Assembly: GCA_016841645.1 (NCBI GenBank)
Contig: JAENYS010000005.1
Location: forward strand, 100,945-164,944
Length of the DNA: 64,000 nt
Source of the DNA: Desulfoscipio geothermicus
GTDB lineage: Bacteria > Bacillota > Desulfotomaculia > Desulfotomaculales > Desulfallaceae
Direction: 5' to 3'
Part shown: positions 9,098 to 18,235 of the stretch, one piece after another
Position numbering within the stretch: the first letter of the stretch is position 1
How the letters are laid out: each line of letters begins with the position of its first letter
Translations under genes and position numbers: made by a program
Notes under the pieces: generated by a model
Databases searched by the model: none
What the model was told of the DNA's origin: nothing
Seen by the model: only the letters and a program-made list of their open reading frames with translations

Positions 9098-9406
9098 TTA
9101 TCTTGCAATTATTCTAGTGTGAATCATATATCCATCCTGATCGATAAAGCAAATCTCTGCATTATCATTGGCAACAAATTCAATGCTTTGATCAGTGATT
9201 GGTATTTGCGTTTTATCGTTTACTATTAACACATCTCCGTTAAATTTAATATTTGCGGTAGATATAGCCCGATCTGTTACCAGACTTCCTTCATCCTTCG
9301 AGATAAGGATTAATATATGTTCTTTCCCATTAAGCATTTTTCTTAACGCATCTTTTTTATTCATTTCAAAAGGCCTCATCTGTCCGGCAGATGTATCATT
9401 TAGCAT
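9098..9406 (-). CDS. Hypothetical protein, 102 residues
   Basis: I do not recognise this family. The ORF has a good ribosome binding site (AAAGGGGG, revcomp of about 9415-9422) before its ATG and lies convergent to metK. The protein is soluble, with no signal peptide or membrane segment. The C-terminal 70 residues are rich in short beta-like stretches (HILILISKDEG, GDVLIVNDK, EICFIDQDGYMIHTR), so a small beta-barrel or sheet fold is plausible. Nothing in the context suggests a role. No close paralogue in the window. Confidence 0.6.
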   Translation of the reverse strand: MLNDTSAGQMRPFEMNKKDALRKMLNGKEHILILISKDEGSLVTDRAISTANIKFNGDVLIVNDKTQIPITDQSIEFVANDNAEICFIDQDGYMIHTRIIAR

Positions 9407-9599
9407 TTTTATATACCCCCTTTCACCGTCACCATTGGCAAAAAAATGGATCTTATCCTTGACAAATTTTACAACATATTATTTAAGCAGACAAGTGCTC
9501 CTTTGGTATGCCGTTAAAATAATCTGTCGAGTCCACTATTAACCGCTGTTGTGCCATTTGCATATGGTGGTGTAAAGAGTACAATGGGGGGACCGATTT

Positions 9600-10091
9600 A
9601 TGATAGCGGTGTATGGGCTAGCGGGGCTGTTTATAGGCTGGCTGGTCGTGATGTTTTACCGGGTGCTGCGGATGATGCTTAGCTGCAAGGCAACCGGTGG
9701 TTGTTGTACCAGGGGGCTTGTTTTTCGAGATGTGGCAAGTGCCGGTGCTGCTGTGGGTAACTTTTACGCAGGCGGTGGCAGCAGCTCCGAAGCGCGGTCG
9801 AATCGTCTGGCAGTGCTGGTGCAGGATCAAGCCGATGGTGTGGAAGGTTTGGTGCACCGGCTGGCGGTAGGTTTGCGCAGCAGACCGGAGCTGCTCGTAG
9901 CTCTGCTCGACGGGGGTTCTGCCGACGAAACCGGCTTAATTTTGGAGCGCCTGGCCAGGCGATATAATATGGAGTTCTACCAGCTTGCGGATGGTGTACC
10001 TGGAATTGAACATTGGCTTGTACACTGCTATGATTTACGTGACATTGTCGTTAAGGATTTGTTGAAATTTGATTTATCTGCCATAACTTAA
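9600..10091 (+). CDS. Hypothetical membrane-anchored protein, 163 residues
   Basis: Unrecognised. One N-terminal membrane segment (about residues 4-22) is followed by a Cys-containing linker and a soluble domain. The segment LVALLDGGSADETGLILERLARRY resembles the nucleotide-binding beginning of GT-A type glycosyltransferases in outline only; the protein is too short to be a complete one. ATG start behind GGGGGG (9586-9591). It lies upstream of the diguanylate cyclase, 88 bp away in the same direction, so co-expression is possible. Confidence 0.6.
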   Translation: MIAVYGLAGLFIGWLVVMFYRVLRMMLSCKATGGCCTRGLVFRDVASAGAAVGNFYAGGGSSSEARSNRLAVLVQDQADGVEGLVHRLAVGLRSRPELLVALLDGGSADETGLILERLARRYNMEFYQLADGVPGIEHWLVHCYDLRDIVVKDLLKFDLSAIT

Positions 10092-10123
10092 ATTGTTTGA
10101 TGCGGGATAATTTGCCTGCTTAT

Positions 10124-10153
10124 TCGGAGGTAATTAAGTTTCTTTTGTCGAAC
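10124..10153 (+). promoter_or_regulatory. Possible sigma-H-type promoter before the diguanylate cyclase gene
   Basis: AGGTAAT (10128-10134), 12 bp, GTCGAAC (10147-10153). It deviates by one base in each box from the sigma-H pattern AGGAWWW-N11-12-RNNGAAT. The GTCGAA core could alternatively belong to a Spo0A box. Confidence 0.35.
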
Positions 10154-10179
10154 TTTTTTATAAAAAGCGATAGATAGAA

Positions 10180-11847
10180 ATGGGTGAAACTGGTTTGCGC
10201 AAAGTCAGAAGGTTACCCTTCGCTATATATACTTGGTTGGTTATCGGGCTGGGTGTGGGACTGCTTTGTTACACATTCCCACTGCTAAACCTGGATTTGG
10301 GGCGGGAGCTGCTGATCATGATAGGCTTTGGCATGCTGGCAGAGTGGCTGGCCGTGACTTTTCCTCAGAGACAGCTGACCGGGGGGTTTGCTGTTATTCT
10401 AGCTACGTATTTGATTTACGGGCCTGTGCTCGCGGCCTGGGTAAATGCTCTGGCTGCGCTGCTCGGGCAGGGCGTGGCCAATCGCGGCAGACCACTGCGA
10501 ACTACGATATTTAATGCCGCTCAATATGTTCCTGTGTTGCTTGGGGCTAATTTTCTTTATATTATGGCAGGTGGTTCACCTGGCAGGGAGGTGGATTGGG
10601 ACAACGGCCGGTTCCTGGTATTGTTTATTTTCTTATATTATCTGCTGAACCAGTTATTTGTTCATATATATACTTTACCAGTGCGGGAGGGGTACCCTTT
10701 ATTGCGCTGGCCCGACTCTTTGCTTTGGGATAGTTTTACTTATTTGCTTAATGTGCCTTTTGGTATCTTAATGGCTTTTTTATATCACTATATGGATATA
10801 TATGGTACTTTGCTATTGTTTATACCTATGCTGGCGTTGCAGTTTGTGCTTCGTGTTTATTTGCAATTAGTGCAGGCTAATCGGGAATTAAAGATGCTTT
10901 ACGAGGTGGCCTGGCGTTTGGGTGGTAATTCAAACTTAAAGGAAATATTTGATATGCTGCTACGAGAGAGTCGTCAGGTGATTAATTTTGGTGATGGCGT
11001 TATTTACCTGTGGTCAAAGGACCAAAAGTGCTATTTGGTGGAAGCTGTCTTGGGAACACATTCAGAGTTGCTCCGGATCTCAATGATACAGCAGGGCCAG
11101 GGGTTTTTAGGCCGGGTAGCCGAGAGCGGGGAGTATCACTTGGTTGACGATACCAGGGAAGATGAGCGTACATCGGGGGATATGGGATTTATCCAGTTAC
11201 ATCGTTCTCTTGTGGTGATACCTTTAATGGCGAGGTCCGAGGTATTGGGCCTGATGGTGCTGGGGGACAAGCGTCCCGGTTTTTTCGAGGAAAAACATGT
11301 TCATGTGCTGACTATCCTTGGACGGCAGGCTGCAGAGGCTATCGCTAATGTGCAACTGGGCTGCCGGTTGGATCAAGCAGTTATTTCCGATGAGCTAACC
11401 GGGCTTTATAATTACCGGTATTTTTATCACCGCGCTCAGGGCGAACTTGAGCGGGCCCGCCGGTTTGGAGAGCATATATCACTGGTCATGCTGGATATCG
11501 ATAATTTTAAACATGTGAACAACCGGTATGGCCTCTTGGCCGGAGATACTGTGCTGGTCGGGGTGGCCGGGGTTATTCGTGACCAAGTGCGCGACTGCGA
11601 CCTGGCGGCCCGCTATGGGGGTGATGAATTTGCCGTGCTGCTACCTCAAACAGGTCCCGTTGAGGCCAAGCATGTGGCTAATACACTACGTTTGGCCGTG
11701 CGGGAGTGTGTGTTTGAGGTGGACGATAACCGTCTTTATGTGCGAGTTACTTCAAGCATAGCCACTTTTCCTGATGGAGCAGCCGACGTTGATGCCCTCT
11801 TTAAGACTGCAATTGAGGAGCTGGAAGTGGAAGGGGTCAGACCTTGA
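10180..11847 (+). CDS. Membrane GAF-GGDEF diguanylate cyclase
   Basis: Synthesises c-di-GMP from two GTP. 555 residues: about six to seven membrane segments (residues about 15-225), a GAF sensor domain (about 235-385) and a GGDEF domain (about 393-550). The active-site motif is the canonical RYGGDEF, and an RxxD inhibitory site (RDCD) lies five residues before it, so the enzyme should be catalytic and product-inhibited. ATG start with weak upstream GATAGATAG rather than a clear ribosome binding site. Oddity: the last codons (VEGVRP, stop) lie inside a 56-bp perfect palindrome, so the natural C-terminus has been set by an inserted repeat. Whatever the membrane domain senses is unknown. Confidence 0.92.
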   Translation: MGETGLRKVRRLPFAIYTWLVIGLGVGLLCYTFPLLNLDLGRELLIMIGFGMLAEWLAVTFPQRQLTGGFAVILATYLIYGPVLAAWVNALAALLGQGVANRGRPLRTTIFNAAQYVPVLLGANFLYIMAGGSPGREVDWDNGRFLVLFIFLYYLLNQLFVHIYTLPVREGYPLLRWPDSLLWDSFTYLLNVPFGILMAFLYHYMDIYGTLLLFIPMLALQFVLRVYLQLVQANRELKMLYEVAWRLGGNSNLKEIFDMLLRESRQVINFGDGVIYLWSKDQKCYLVEAVLGTHSELLRISMIQQGQGFLGRVAESGEYHLVDDTREDERTSGDMGFIQLHRSLVVIPLMARSEVLGLMVLGDKRPGFFEEKHVHVLTILGRQAAEAIANVQLGCRLDQAVISDELTGLYNYRYFYHRAQGELERARRFGEHISLVMLDIDNFKHVNNRYGLLAGDTVLVGVAGVIRDQVRDCDLAARYGGDEFAVLLPQTGPVEAKHVANTLRLAVRECVFEVDDNRLYVRVTSSIATFPDGAADVDALFKTAIEELEVEGVRP

Positions 11848-11886
11848 CAATTGACATTAATGTCAATTGTCAAGGTCTGACCCCTT
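11831..11886. repeat. 56-bp perfect palindrome, GGGGTCAGACCTTGACA family, copy 1
   Basis: 28-base arms with no loop, each beginning AAGGGGTCAGACCTTGACA. It overlaps the 3' end of the diguanylate cyclase gene and stops just before the comF ribosome binding site. It could act as a terminator-like hairpin on either strand. Related to copies at 12849 and 17941. Confidence 0.95.
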
Positions 11887-11903
11887 TGAGGAGATGGTGC
11901 TGG

Positions 11904-12647
11904 ATGTGGAGGGATCTACTACAAGCCGTTATAGAATTAATTTACCCGTCGCGATTGCAGTGCCCTTTGTGTGGTACACACCGCCCGGACGAATCGCTGT
12001 GTCCGGCTTGCCGGCAGCTGCTGGCAGGCTATGCCGGAGAGAGGGTTTGTTCTATTTGCGGGAGTTTTACCGGGGCGGAAGGCGGTCGGGGTAAGTTAAT
12101 CTGTTCTGTCTGCAGGGCCGAAGATCGTCCGTTTGACCAGGCTCGTGCGGTGGCACCTTATGAAGGGCCGGTGCGAGAGGCGGTGCGCCGGCTCAAGTAC
12201 CGGGGTATGCAACGTCTGGCCCGTCCGCTGGCAAAATTGATGGCTGATGCGGTGCAGCGCGAAAAGGCATTTGCTCTTGCAGATGCTCTGGTGCCTGTGC
12301 CTCTGCACCCTCGGCGGGAGCGCGAGCGGGGCTACAACCAGTCGGTGCTGCTGGCCCGTGTTTTGGGGGAATCTATGCGGGTGCCTGTGTTGGAGCAGGT
12401 GCTTGTTAAAATAAGGGAGACGCCTTCCCAGACCGGTTTGTCCGGCCAGGAAAGGCGGCAAAACTTGCAGCAGTCTTTTGCTGTTGCCGTGCCCGGTCTC
12501 GTAAAAGGTAAAATAATTCTTATTGTTGACGATGTTTTTACTACCGGCAGTACAGTTTCCATATTATCCCACCTAATGCGACAAGCCGGAGCTAGCTGTG
12601 TGCTGGTGCTGACTTTTGCTGGAACGAGACAAAACGAGGAAAATTGA
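11904..12647 (+). CDS. comF: ComF family phosphoribosyltransferase-like protein
   Basis: ComF proteins take part in DNA uptake in competent Bacillus and related bacteria; the domain is a type I PRTase fold fused to a zinc finger. The zinc-binding part shows CPLC, CPAC, CSIC and CSVC pairs (about residues 18-75). The PRTase signature VDDVFTTGSTV is near residue 215. The ORF is open further upstream into the palindrome from a TTG, but ATG 11904 behind GAGGAG (11888-11893) is the likely start, giving 247 residues, typical for the family. No other competence genes are in the window. Confidence 0.92.
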   Translation: MWRDLLQAVIELIYPSRLQCPLCGTHRPDESLCPACRQLLAGYAGERVCSICGSFTGAEGGRGKLICSVCRAEDRPFDQARAVAPYEGPVREAVRRLKYRGMQRLARPLAKLMADAVQREKAFALADALVPVPLHPRRERERGYNQSVLLARVLGESMRVPVLEQVLVKIRETPSQTGLSGQERRQNLQQSFAVAVPGLVKGKIILIVDDVFTTGSTVSILSHLMRQAGASCVLVLTFAGTRQNEEN

Positions 12648-12747
12648 CACGGTGACCTAACTTGTTATTGTATATTATGACAAGCTTCCACTTAAAATTT
12701 AAAATAATCACAGCTGCAAACCCTTGGAATATGGGTTATTAACAGAC

Positions 12748-12765
12748 TTATCCACATTATCCACA
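12748..12765 (+). promoter_or_regulatory. Two adjacent perfect DnaA boxes
   Basis: TTATCCACA at 12748-12756 and again at 12757-12765, head to tail with no gap, in the comF-csp intergenic region. There is no dnaA/dnaN gene or further box cluster nearby, so this is not evidence for oriC; it may be a DnaA-responsive site or a DnaA-titrating site. Confidence 0.7.
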
Positions 12766-12848
12766 GGTTTTATTATAAAAACAGGTTTCAACAAAGTAAT
12801 AATTCGACATTAAGGTACACATACACTTTCAACTGACATCGCAAACGG

Positions 12849-12907
12849 CACTTAAGGGGTCAGACCTTGACATTAATGTCAAATGTCAAGGTCTGACCCC
12901 TTAAGTG
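12849..12907. repeat. Inverted repeat, GGGGTCAGACCTTGACA family, copy 2
   Basis: 26-base perfect arms (starting CACTTAAGGGGTCAGACC) around a 7-base loop. It is intergenic, between the DnaA boxes and the csp promoter. Confidence 0.95.
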
Positions 12908-12958
12908 AGGAGGCAAATCTACCTGTGTCCCGGTCTGTTATATAGCGCGTGGCAAGTC

Positions 12959-12987
12959 TTGACAGGTATGGGGTGATGTGATACGAT
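12959..12987 (+). promoter_or_regulatory. Sigma-A promoter of the cold-shock gene
   Basis: TTGACA (12959-12964), 17 bp, TACGAT (12982-12987), giving a leader of roughly 50 bases. Confidence 0.65.
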
Positions 12988-13041
12988 TACTCCGCGTGAG
13001 TTTTAAAAATCACGGGATTATTTTTTAGGAGGAATGTTTTA

Positions 13042-13239
13042 GTGTTAGGTAAGGTCAAGTGGTTTAATAAGGACAAGGGTTACGGTTTTATTGAGAGGGA
13101 TGACGGCGGCGATGTTTTCGTACACTTTTCGGCTATTCAAGAGGATGGTTTTAAAACCCTGTTAGAAGGCCAGGAAGTGGAATTCGATATAGTTGAGGGT
13201 GCTCGTGGTCCGCAAGCTGCCAACGTGGTTAAATTATAG
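13042..13239 (+). CDS. csp: Cold-shock domain protein
   Basis: 65-residue single cold-shock domain, an RNA/ssDNA chaperone. Both nucleic-acid-binding motifs are present: RNP1 (KGYGFIER) and RNP2 (DVFVHFSAI). The start is GTG at 13042 with AGGAGG at 13027-13032. Monocistronic with its own promoter and terminator. Confidence 0.96.
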   Translation: MLGKVKWFNKDKGYGFIERDDGGDVFVHFSAIQEDGFKTLLEGQEVEFDIVEGARGPQAANVVKL

Positions 13240-13245
13240 TACACA

Positions 13246-13275
13246 AAGCCCCGGCTATAGCCGGGGCTTTTCTTA
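13246..13275 (+). terminator. Terminator of csp
   Basis: Stem AAAGCCCCGGCTA / TAGCCGGGGCTTT followed by TTCTT. Confidence 0.9.
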
Positions 13276-13355
13276 TGTTAATTAAACCGTTACTTCTTGG
13301 CCATTATTTTTTGCAATTATAAAAACAGATTTTATCGTTTTTCAGTGTACTTTGC

Positions 13356-13380
13356 AGGAATTATCAAAAATTTCGGGAAT
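13356..13380 (+). promoter_or_regulatory. Candidate sigma-H promoter of hpf
   Basis: AGGAATT (13356-13362), 11 bp, CGGGAAT (13374-13380), against the sigma-H pattern AGGAWWW-N11-12-RNNGAAT; one mismatch. In Bacillus subtilis the orthologue yvyD is transcribed by sigma-B and sigma-H, which fits. Confidence 0.5.
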
Positions 13381-13417
13381 AATATAGCTACTACTCGCTC
13401 GAAAGGAGTTGGGAGTT

Positions 13418-13948
13418 ATGAAGGTTTTAGTAAGAGGTAGAAATGTTGAGGTTACAGATGCCCTGAGGGATTACGTTGAAAAACGGGTGGGTAAACTGGG
13501 TAAATTTCTGGACGGCGCCAACGAGGCAACAGTGATTTTAATGGTGGAAGGTGACTCGCACAAGGTTGAGGTTACAGTTCCTTTTAACGGGATGATACTG
13601 CGCGGCGAGGAAGCTAGCGGCGATATGTATTCTTCCATTGACTTGGTTGGGGATAAGCTGGAAAAGCAAATAGAAAAATACAAGGGGAAACTTTCTCGCC
13701 GCCGAGTCGCCGGTGAACAAAAGGCGTTTGTTGAACCCCGGGTTTTTGATGAGGATGATAATGATGGATTGCAGGTGGTCAAAACCAAGCGTTTTGCTAT
13801 CAAGCCCATGCCTGTGGATGAAGCGGTGATGCAAATGAACTTGTTGGGCCATAGTTTTTTCGTTTTTTCTAATGCAGACACCGAGCAAGTGAATGTGGTT
13901 TACAAACGCAAGGACGGTAAGTATGGATTAATTGAACCCGAATTTTAA
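13418..13948 (+). CDS. hpf: Ribosome hibernation promoting factor, long form
   Basis: Binds the decoding centre of idle ribosomes and dimerises them into 100S particles. 176 residues, the long form typical of Firmicutes: N-terminal S30AE domain (about 1-100) and C-terminal dimerisation domain (about 120-175, with KRFAIKPMPVDEAVMQMNLLGHSFFVF). ATG 13418 is preferred over an in-frame TTG at 13409 because AAAGGAG lies at 13402-13408. It is immediately upstream of secA, an order also seen in Bacillus. Confidence 0.96.
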   Translation: MKVLVRGRNVEVTDALRDYVEKRVGKLGKFLDGANEATVILMVEGDSHKVEVTVPFNGMILRGEEASGDMYSSIDLVGDKLEKQIEKYKGKLSRRRVAGEQKAFVEPRVFDEDDNDGLQVVKTKRFAIKPMPVDEAVMQMNLLGHSFFVFSNADTEQVNVVYKRKDGKYGLIEPEF

Positions 13949-13981
13949 AGATCGGTTTGCGGTAACAAAAAATTAAAATCC

Positions 13982-14047
13982 CCCGCCGGGAAGTCCCAGC
14001 CCCGCTCTGTTTACGCGGGGCTGGGACTTCCCGGCGGGTTTGTTTTT
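13982..14047 (+). terminator. Strong terminator of hpf
   Basis: A stem of about 24 bp beginning CCCGCCGGGAAGTCCCAGCC, with an 8-base loop, followed by TTTGTTTTT. Confidence 0.92.
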
Positions 14048-14162
14048 GGGGCAGCAAGTCTTGGGAGTTGCAGGGTTGCGGCCAATTTGTTAGAATAGTA
14101 ATATATAGTGTATATTTATGGGAACCGTATGGTTCCCTTCTGTGTTTTAGAAAGGTGATAGC

Positions 14163-16793
14163 ATGTTAAATTTTATACGCAATTGGTTAGATGATAATTC
14201 AAGGGAAATAAAACGGCTACAAAAAACTGTCAACCAGATAAATGGACTTGAAAGGGAAATAAGCGCTTTATCCGATGATCAGCTGCAGGCCCAAACGCCA
14301 CAATTCAAGGAGCGGCTGGAACAGGGTATTTCGCTGGACGACATGCTGCCTGAAGCCTTTGCCGTGGTGCGCGAGGCTTCTAAACGGGTGCTGGGCATGC
14401 GTCATTTTGATGTGCAGCTGCTGGGAGGTATGGTGCTGCACAGCGGCAAGATTGCCGAAATGCGCACTGGTGAAGGTAAAACGTTGGTGGCCACGCTGCC
14501 GGTTTACTTAAATGCCTTGCTGGGCAAGGGTGTGCATGTGGTAACGGTGAACGATTATCTGGCCCGCCGGGATAGCGAGTGGATGGGCCGCCTTTATAAG
14601 TTCCTTGGACTATCCGTGGGTCTGATTGTGCACGGGCTTAGCTGGGATGAACGTAAATTTTCCTATAATTGCGACGTTACTTACGGTACCAACAATGAGT
14701 TTGGCTTTGACTACTTGCGGGACAACATGGCGCTGCGGGCGGAGCAACTGGTGCAGCGGCCGTTGCATTATGCCATTGTCGACGAAGTGGACAGTATTCT
14801 CATTGACGAGGCCCGTACTCCGCTGATCATATCCGGCCAGGCCGATAAGGCTACAGACCACTATTATACCTTTGCCAAGCTGGTGCCGCGCCTGCATAAA
14901 GATACCGACTTTACTGTGGATGAAAAGGCGCACACTGTGGTGCTCACCGAGGAGGGCGTGGCCAGGGTGGAGCAGATGTTGGGGGTGGAGAACCTTTACG
15001 ATGACATCAACATGGAGCTTACCCACCACCTGAACCAGGCCTTAAAGGCTCATGCCTTAATGAAACGGGATCGTGACTATGTGGTTAAGGACGGCGAAGT
15101 GATTATCGTCGATGAGTTCACCGGCCGCTTAATGTTCGGGCGTCGCTACAGTGACGGGCTGCACCAGGCCATTGAGGCCAAGGAGGGCGTGCGTGTTGAG
15201 CGGGAGTCTCAGACGCTGGCCACGATTACTTTCCAGAACTATTTTCGGATGTACGAGAAGCTGGCCGGTATGACGGGTACCGCTGAAACCGAGCAGGATG
15301 AATTCCGGAAAATATACAATCTTGACGTAGTGGTAATTCCTACTAACAAGCCAATGGCCCGCCAGGAACTGTCCGATGTCGTGTATAAAACCGAACCGGC
15401 CAAGTTTAATGCAGTGGTGGAGGAAATTGCCCAAAAGCATGCCACCGGTCAGCCTGTGCTGGTGGGTACCATTTCCATCGAAAAGTCCGAGCTTTTACAC
15501 GAAATGCTGCGCCGGCGGGGGATATCCCATCAGGTGCTGAATGCCAAGTTCCATGATAAGGAAGCCGAAATCGTGGCTCAGGCCGGCCGGCTGGGGGCTG
15601 TAACCATTGCTACCAACATGGCCGGTCGTGGTACTGATATAATGCTGGGGGGCAACCCTGAGTTTTTGGCTCAGGCTGAATTGCGCACCCACAAGGATTA
15701 TGACCCCGATGATCCCGTAGCGGCGGGGAAACTGTACCGGCAGCTGCTGAAGAAATACGAGCAGCAGTGCGCTGATGAACACAGTCGGGTAGTGGAACTG
15801 GGCGGCCTGCACATCATCGGTACCGAGCGCCATGAGAGCCGCCGGATTGATAACCAACTGCGAGGCCGCTCGGGACGCCAGGGAGACCCGGGAGCCAGCC
15901 AGTTTTTCAGTTCCCTGGAGGACGATTTGATGCGGCTGTTTGGGTCTGATAATATTGCCGGCATAATGGATAAACTTGGGATGGAGGAGGATGTCCCCAT
16001 CGAGCACGGCTTAATCAGCCGTTCCATTGAAAGTGCCCAGAAACGGGTAGAGAACCGCAACTTTGACATCCGCAAGCATGTGTTGGAATACGACGATGTA
16101 ATGAACCAGCAGCGTGAGGTGATTTACGGACAGCGCATGCAGGTGCTGCTGGGAGATAACCTCAAGGATGTGGTGCTGCAGATGATCACCGATTCGGTGG
16201 AGTCGGCGGTGGAGGTATATGCGCCGAACGGGGTGATCCCTGAGGAATGGGATTTGGAGGGCTTACTTACCTACGCCGAGCAGATTTTCTTGCCCGATCA
16301 CGAACTGCAGGTAGCAGATCTGGAAGATATGGGACGCGGGGCGCTAAAGGAGTTCCTGCTGGAAAAAACACTGTCTGCCTATGAGGTCCGCGAAGCCGAG
16401 CTGGGTGCCGAGGTGATGCGCGAGCTGGAGCGGATGGTGCTGCTGCGTATGGTGGACGAAAAGTGGATGGACCACCTTGACGCTATGGATCAGCTGCGGG
16501 AGGGCATTGGCCTGAGGGCTTATGGCCAAAAGAACCCCTTGATTGAATATAAGTTTGAGAGCTATCAGATGTTTCAGAACATGGTGGATGCCATTCGGGA
16601 AGATGTGGTGCGCTATGTATTCCGGGTGAACGTGGTGCAGGCTCCCCAGCAGCAGCGCAATACCATTGAGAACAAATACCAGGACGAAGCGGCACCGGGC
16701 CCCGTGCACCGCGAAGTCAAAATCGGCCGCAATGACCCCTGCCCCTGCGGCAGCGGCAAAAAATACAAAAAATGCTGTGGCAGAAATCTTTAA
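14163..16793 (+). CDS. secA: Preprotein translocase ATPase SecA
   Basis: Motor of the general secretory pathway at the inner face of the membrane. 876 residues. Walker A is at about residue 102 (TGEGKTLVA), the DEAD-type box is [12 protein letters not shown], the helicase motifs around [10 protein letters not shown] are intact, and the C-terminal SEC-C zinc motif ([13 protein letters not shown]) is complete. ATG start behind AAAGGTGA. It lies between hpf and prfB as in Bacillus. Confidence 0.98.
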   Translation: MLNFIRNWLDDNSREIKRLQKTVNQINGLEREISALSDDQLQAQTPQFKERLEQGISLDDMLPEAFAVVREASKRVLGMRHFDVQLLGGMVLHSGKIAEMRTGEGKTLVATLPVYLNALLGKGVHVVTVNDYLARRDSEWMGRLYKFLGLSVGLIVHGLSWDERKFSYNCDVTYGTNNEFGFDYLRDNMALRAEQLVQRPLHYAIVDEVDSILIDEARTPLIISGQADKATDHYYTFAKLVPRLHKDTDFTVDEKAHTVVLTEEGVARVEQMLGVENLYDDINMELTHHLNQALKAHALMKRDRDYVVKDGEVIIVDEFTGRLMFGRRYSDGLHQAIEAKEGVRVERESQTLATITFQNYFRMYEKLAGMTGTAETEQDEFRKIYNLDVVVIPTNKPMARQELSDVVYKTEPAKFNAVVEEIAQKHATGQPVLVGTISIEKSELLHEMLRRRGISHQVLNAKFHDKEAEIVAQAGRLGAVTIATNMAGRGTDIMLGGNPEFLAQAELRTHKDYDPDDPVAAGKLYRQLLKKYEQQCADEHSRVVELGGLHIIGTERHESRRIDNQLRGRSGRQGDPGASQFFSSLEDDLMRLFGSDNIAGIMDKLGMEEDVPIEHGLISRSIESAQKRVENRNFDIRKHVLEYDDVMNQQREVIYGQRMQVLLGDNLKDVVLQMITDSVESAVEVYAPNGVIPEEWDLEGLLTYAEQIFLPDHELQVADLEDMGRGALKEFLLEKTLSAYEVREAELGAEVMRELERMVLLRMVDEKWMDHLDAMDQLREGIGLRAYGQKNPLIEYKFESYQMFQNMVDAIREDVVRYVFRVNVVQAPQQQRNTIENKYQDEAAPGPVHREVKIGRNDPCPCGSGKKYKKCCGRNL

Positions 16794-16856
16794 GGCGGGT
16801 ATTGGAAACAGCAAGTAGCAAAGTAAAGGGTTACTTGTAATAAGGGAGGAATCGCT

Positions 16857-17955
16857 TTGTTCAGTGAATTACGCAGAGAATTAGAGCCTTTAAAAAAACG
16901 CATTGCGGATTTGAGGGTTTCTCTTTGACATAACCGGCAAGGAACAAAAAATAGCTGAGTTTGAAAATGAGATGACCCGGGAGGGGTTCTGGGAAGAACA
17001 AGCCCGAGCCCAGGAAGTGACGCAGACCGTCACTAACTTGAAGGAACGGATCACCTCTTTTAATGAATTAGATGCAGCCCTTGAAGACTTGGGGATACTG
17101 ATTGACCTGGGGGAAGAGGAAGACGAGGACGGCCTGGTGGAAGAGGCCACTGTCGTGTTGGGTGATTTGAACTGCCGGGTAGCCGACATGGAACTACAGG
17201 TGATGTTTAGCGGGCCGCACGACGCTTGTAATGCAATTGTATCCATGCACGCCGGCGCCGGTGGTACTGAGGCCCAGGATTGGGTGGAAATGCTGCTGCG
17301 CATGTTTACCCGCTGGGCGGAAAATCACCATTTTAAGGTTAGTATTATGGATATGCTCCCCGGTGACGAGGCGGGGGTAAAAAGCGTTACTTTTTCAGTA
17401 GCGGGACCAAATGCATATGGTTATCTTAAATCCGAAAAGGGTGTGCATCGTTTGGTGCGTATTTCCCCTTTCGACGCCGCCGGCCGGCGGCATACTTCCT
17501 TTGCCTCGGTGGATGTGCTGCCCGAGGTACAGGAAGATGTAGAGGTGCAGATTGCCCCGGAAGATCTTAGAATAGATACCTATCGCTCCGGGGGGGCCGG
17601 CGGACAGCACGTTAATAAGACGGATTCGGCGGTGCGCATAACCCACTTGCCCACCGGCATTGTGGTGCAGTGTCAGAATGAACGGTCCCAGATCTCCAAT
17701 CGCAACACAGCCATGAAGGTGCTTACAGCCAAGCTGATGGACCTGGAAATGCAGAAAAAGGAAGCTGAACTGGCCCAGATGCGTGGAGAGAACAAGGAGA
17801 TCGCCTGGGGTAGCCAGATTCGTTCCTACGTGTTCCACCCCTACTCGCTGGTCAAGGACCACCGGACCGGAGTAGAGATAGGCAACGTAGACGCAGTGAT
17901 GGATGGCGAGCTGGACGAGTTTATCACTGCCTACCTGTTTGGGGTCAGACCTTGA
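16857..17955 (+). CDS. prfB: Peptide chain release factor 2, programmed +1 frameshift
   Basis: Terminates translation at TGA and TAA. The first frame runs from TTG 16857 (GGGAGG at 16844-16849) to an in-frame TGA at 16926-16928; skipping T16926 joins it to the main frame (16927-17955). The product is about 365 residues. RF2 identity comes from the tripeptide SPF (RISPFDAAGRR) and the catalytic GGQ (GGAGGQHVNKTDSAV). Frameshifting at a TGA lets RF2 control its own synthesis. Oddity: the last residues (FGVRP, stop) are encoded by a repeat arm found also at 11.8 and 12.9 kb, so the C-terminal tail has been replaced without harming the domain. Confidence 0.96.
16911..16929 (+). promoter_or_regulatory. 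prfB frameshift site
   Basis: The slippery CTT-TGA-C (16923-16929) is preceded by the Shine-Dalgarno-like GAGGG (16913-16917), the standard arrangement for RF2 autoregulation. Confidence 0.93.
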
Positions 17956-17968
17956 CATTTGACATTTA
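17941..17968 (+). repeat. Single arm of the GGGGTCAGACCTTGACA repeat, copy 3
   Basis: Begins GGGGTCAGACCTTGACATTT and overlaps the prfB stop codon. The opposite arm is absent. Confidence 0.9.
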
Positions 17969-17975
17969 CATTTTT

Positions 17976-18014
17976 AGCTTCCGGTGCCTTAATTTGAGAC
18001 ACCGGAAGCTTTTA
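17976..18014 (+). terminator. Terminator of prfB
   Basis: Stem AGCTTCCGGTG / CACCGGAAGCT with a T tail. Confidence 0.88.
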
Positions 18015-18235
18015 TTGTCGTAAAGATGCTGCTATGAGCATTTTTTGCCCGGTGTAACCCAGTGTATACAATTTACTTTGCCTTTTTTCGACAGCAGGGC
18101 AGGATTTTTTTGAGACAACAAGAATATAATGGAGCATGTTACGCGGTCAAATGCGCATTCAAGGCAGGTAAGAATATGATAAAAAAGCCGGGAAAAGCTA
18201 AGTTTAATATCGTGTCCAACTGCGGGGAGATTTAA

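Noticed and set aside
12740..12910. Replication origin suggested by the DnaA boxes
   Set aside because: Only two boxes, no AT-rich unwinding element with them, no dnaA, dnaN or gidA/rnpA neighbours.
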